Assembly: GCA_030040115.1 (NCBI GenBank)
Contig: JASHUH010000005.1
Location: 1 to 6,556, forward strand
Direction of reading: 5' to 3'
DNA: 6,556 bases
Source of the DNA: Acidobacteriaceae bacterium
GTDB taxonomy: Bacteria; Acidobacteriota; Terriglobia; Terriglobales; Acidobacteriaceae
Under the pieces are notes generated by a model. The model saw only the letters and a list, made by a program, of their open reading frames with translations, did not search any database and was not told the DNA's origin. Position numbers and translations under genes: made by a program. Positions 6,080 to 6,556 of this stretch are shown piece by piece; position 1 is the stretch's first letter; every line of letters starts with the position of its first letter.

Positions 6080-6556
6080 TCAATAGCCCGCCGCTTTACC
6101 CAAATGGCCGCGATGATCCTGGCCCGCCTCCAACTCGCCTGTCTTGGGATCGGCGGCGATGCACTCGCCGTCCGACCAGTGTCCCTTTTCAAGCTCGAGA
6201 GCATAGCCCATGGCGCGTAGCGCAGAGATGGTTTGCGGCGCGAAGCCGGGCTCGAGAAACAGCGTGTCGGGCAGGTATTGGTGATGAAAGCGTGGAGCGT
6301 CGACGGCCTGCTGGATGTTCAGGCCGCCTTCGGCCGCAGACAGAAAAATATTGGCCACCGTCGTGATGATGCGCGCCCCGCCTGGGGAGCCGAGGACGAA
6401 CCGCAATTTTCCATTTTCGAGAACGATCGTGGGCGTCATCGAACTCAAAGGGCGCTTGCCCGGCGCAATCGCGTTGGCCGGCCCCTGGATCAACCCGTAG
6501 AGATTGGGCGCGCCCAGCTTGGCGGCAAAGTCGTCCATCTCGTCATTGAGCAGAAA
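6080..6556 (-). CDS. ggt: Gamma-glutamyltransferase, C-terminal part of the small subunit (cut by window edge)
   Basis: Gamma-glutamyltransferases hydrolyse glutathione and other gamma-glutamyl compounds or transfer the gamma-glutamyl group. They are usually exported and cleave themselves into two subunits before a catalytic threonine. Only the last 158 residues are present; the signal peptide, large subunit and catalytic Thr lie beyond the right edge. Visible are LNDEMDDF (3-10), where Glu6 and Asp9 correspond to E. coli Gln430 and Asp433; KRPLSSMTPT (34-43), with the Ser-Ser pair matching Ser462/463; and GSPGGARI (56-63), with the oxyanion-hole glycines matching Gly483/484. The spacing between these sites equals that in E. 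coli. APRFHHQ follows, and the C-terminus ends in a variant of the usual 'DPR...GY' (GQDHRG...AAGY). It is transcribed toward the 420-bp gap upstream of mntH. Family is secure; whether its role is glutathione breakdown, peptide processing or acylase-like chemistry is open. Confidence 0.95.
   Translation of the reverse strand, partial: FLLNDEMDDFAAKLGAPNLYGLIQGPANAIAPGKRPLSSMTPTIVLENGKLRFVLGSPGGARIITTVANIFLSAAEGGLNIQQAVDAPRFHHQYLPDTLFLEPGFAPQTISALRAMGYALELEKGHWSDGECIAADPKTGELEAGQDHRGHLGKAAGY

Noticed and set aside
6049..6091. Stem structures around the ggt stop codon as a terminator
   Set aside because: A 7-bp stem with a 29-base loop and an alternative bulged hairpin can be drawn, but no T-run follows on the minus strand.
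5771..6220. 149-codon plus-strand frame overlapping the gamma-glutamyltransferase end
   Set aside because: Begins in the hairpin, overlaps the conserved end of ggt antisense, and shows no motifs.

Overview
The window is a GC-rich stretch (about 60% by eye) of what looks like a Gram-negative-type bacterial chromosome. Acidobacteriota is my best guess from the style of the proteins and of the intergenic DNA, but nothing here proves it. No rRNA, tRNA, CRISPR array, insertion sequence or phage gene is visible. It reads as an ordinary housekeeping and transport region. The less explained signals lie between the genes.

Layout, left to right. At 1-492 on the minus strand is the N-terminal half of a DppD/OppD-type ABC transporter ATPase, cut by the window edge. 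It is divergent from an MFS transporter of the anion:cation symporter type (669-1973, plus). Their shared 176-bp spacer holds a possible promoter, a small dyad and a strong GC hairpin in the MFS leader. The MFS gene converges on a minus-strand block that, in transcription order, is mntH (5577-4246, NRAMP metal transporter), nnr (4195-2525, two-domain NAD(P)H-hydrate repair enzyme) and tsaE (2524-2051, tRNA t6A-synthesis ATPase). nnr and tsaE abut with no gap (TAG then ATG) and the tsaE ribosome binding site lies inside nnr, so they are almost surely cotranscribed. mntH is 50 bp upstream of nnr on the same strand, separated by a 14-bp tandem duplication. Upstream of mntH, in an AT-rich patch, sits a perfect 11-bp inverted repeat that looks like a metalloregulator operator. 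About 420 bp without a convincing gene follow, containing a strong hairpin with a T-tract in minus orientation. The right edge (6080-6556, minus) holds the C-terminal part of a gamma-glutamyltransferase.

Functionally, Nnr repairs hydrated NADH/NADPH and TsaE supports the universal t6A tRNA modification. They are a classic conserved gene pair of core metabolism. MntH imports Mn2+ (or Fe2+) and is probably controlled at its own operator. The ABC ATPase, the MFS carrier and the gamma-glutamyltransferase suggest uptake of peptides, organic acids and gamma-glutamyl compounds, but their substrates cannot be read from the sequence. I found no convincing new multi-gene system.
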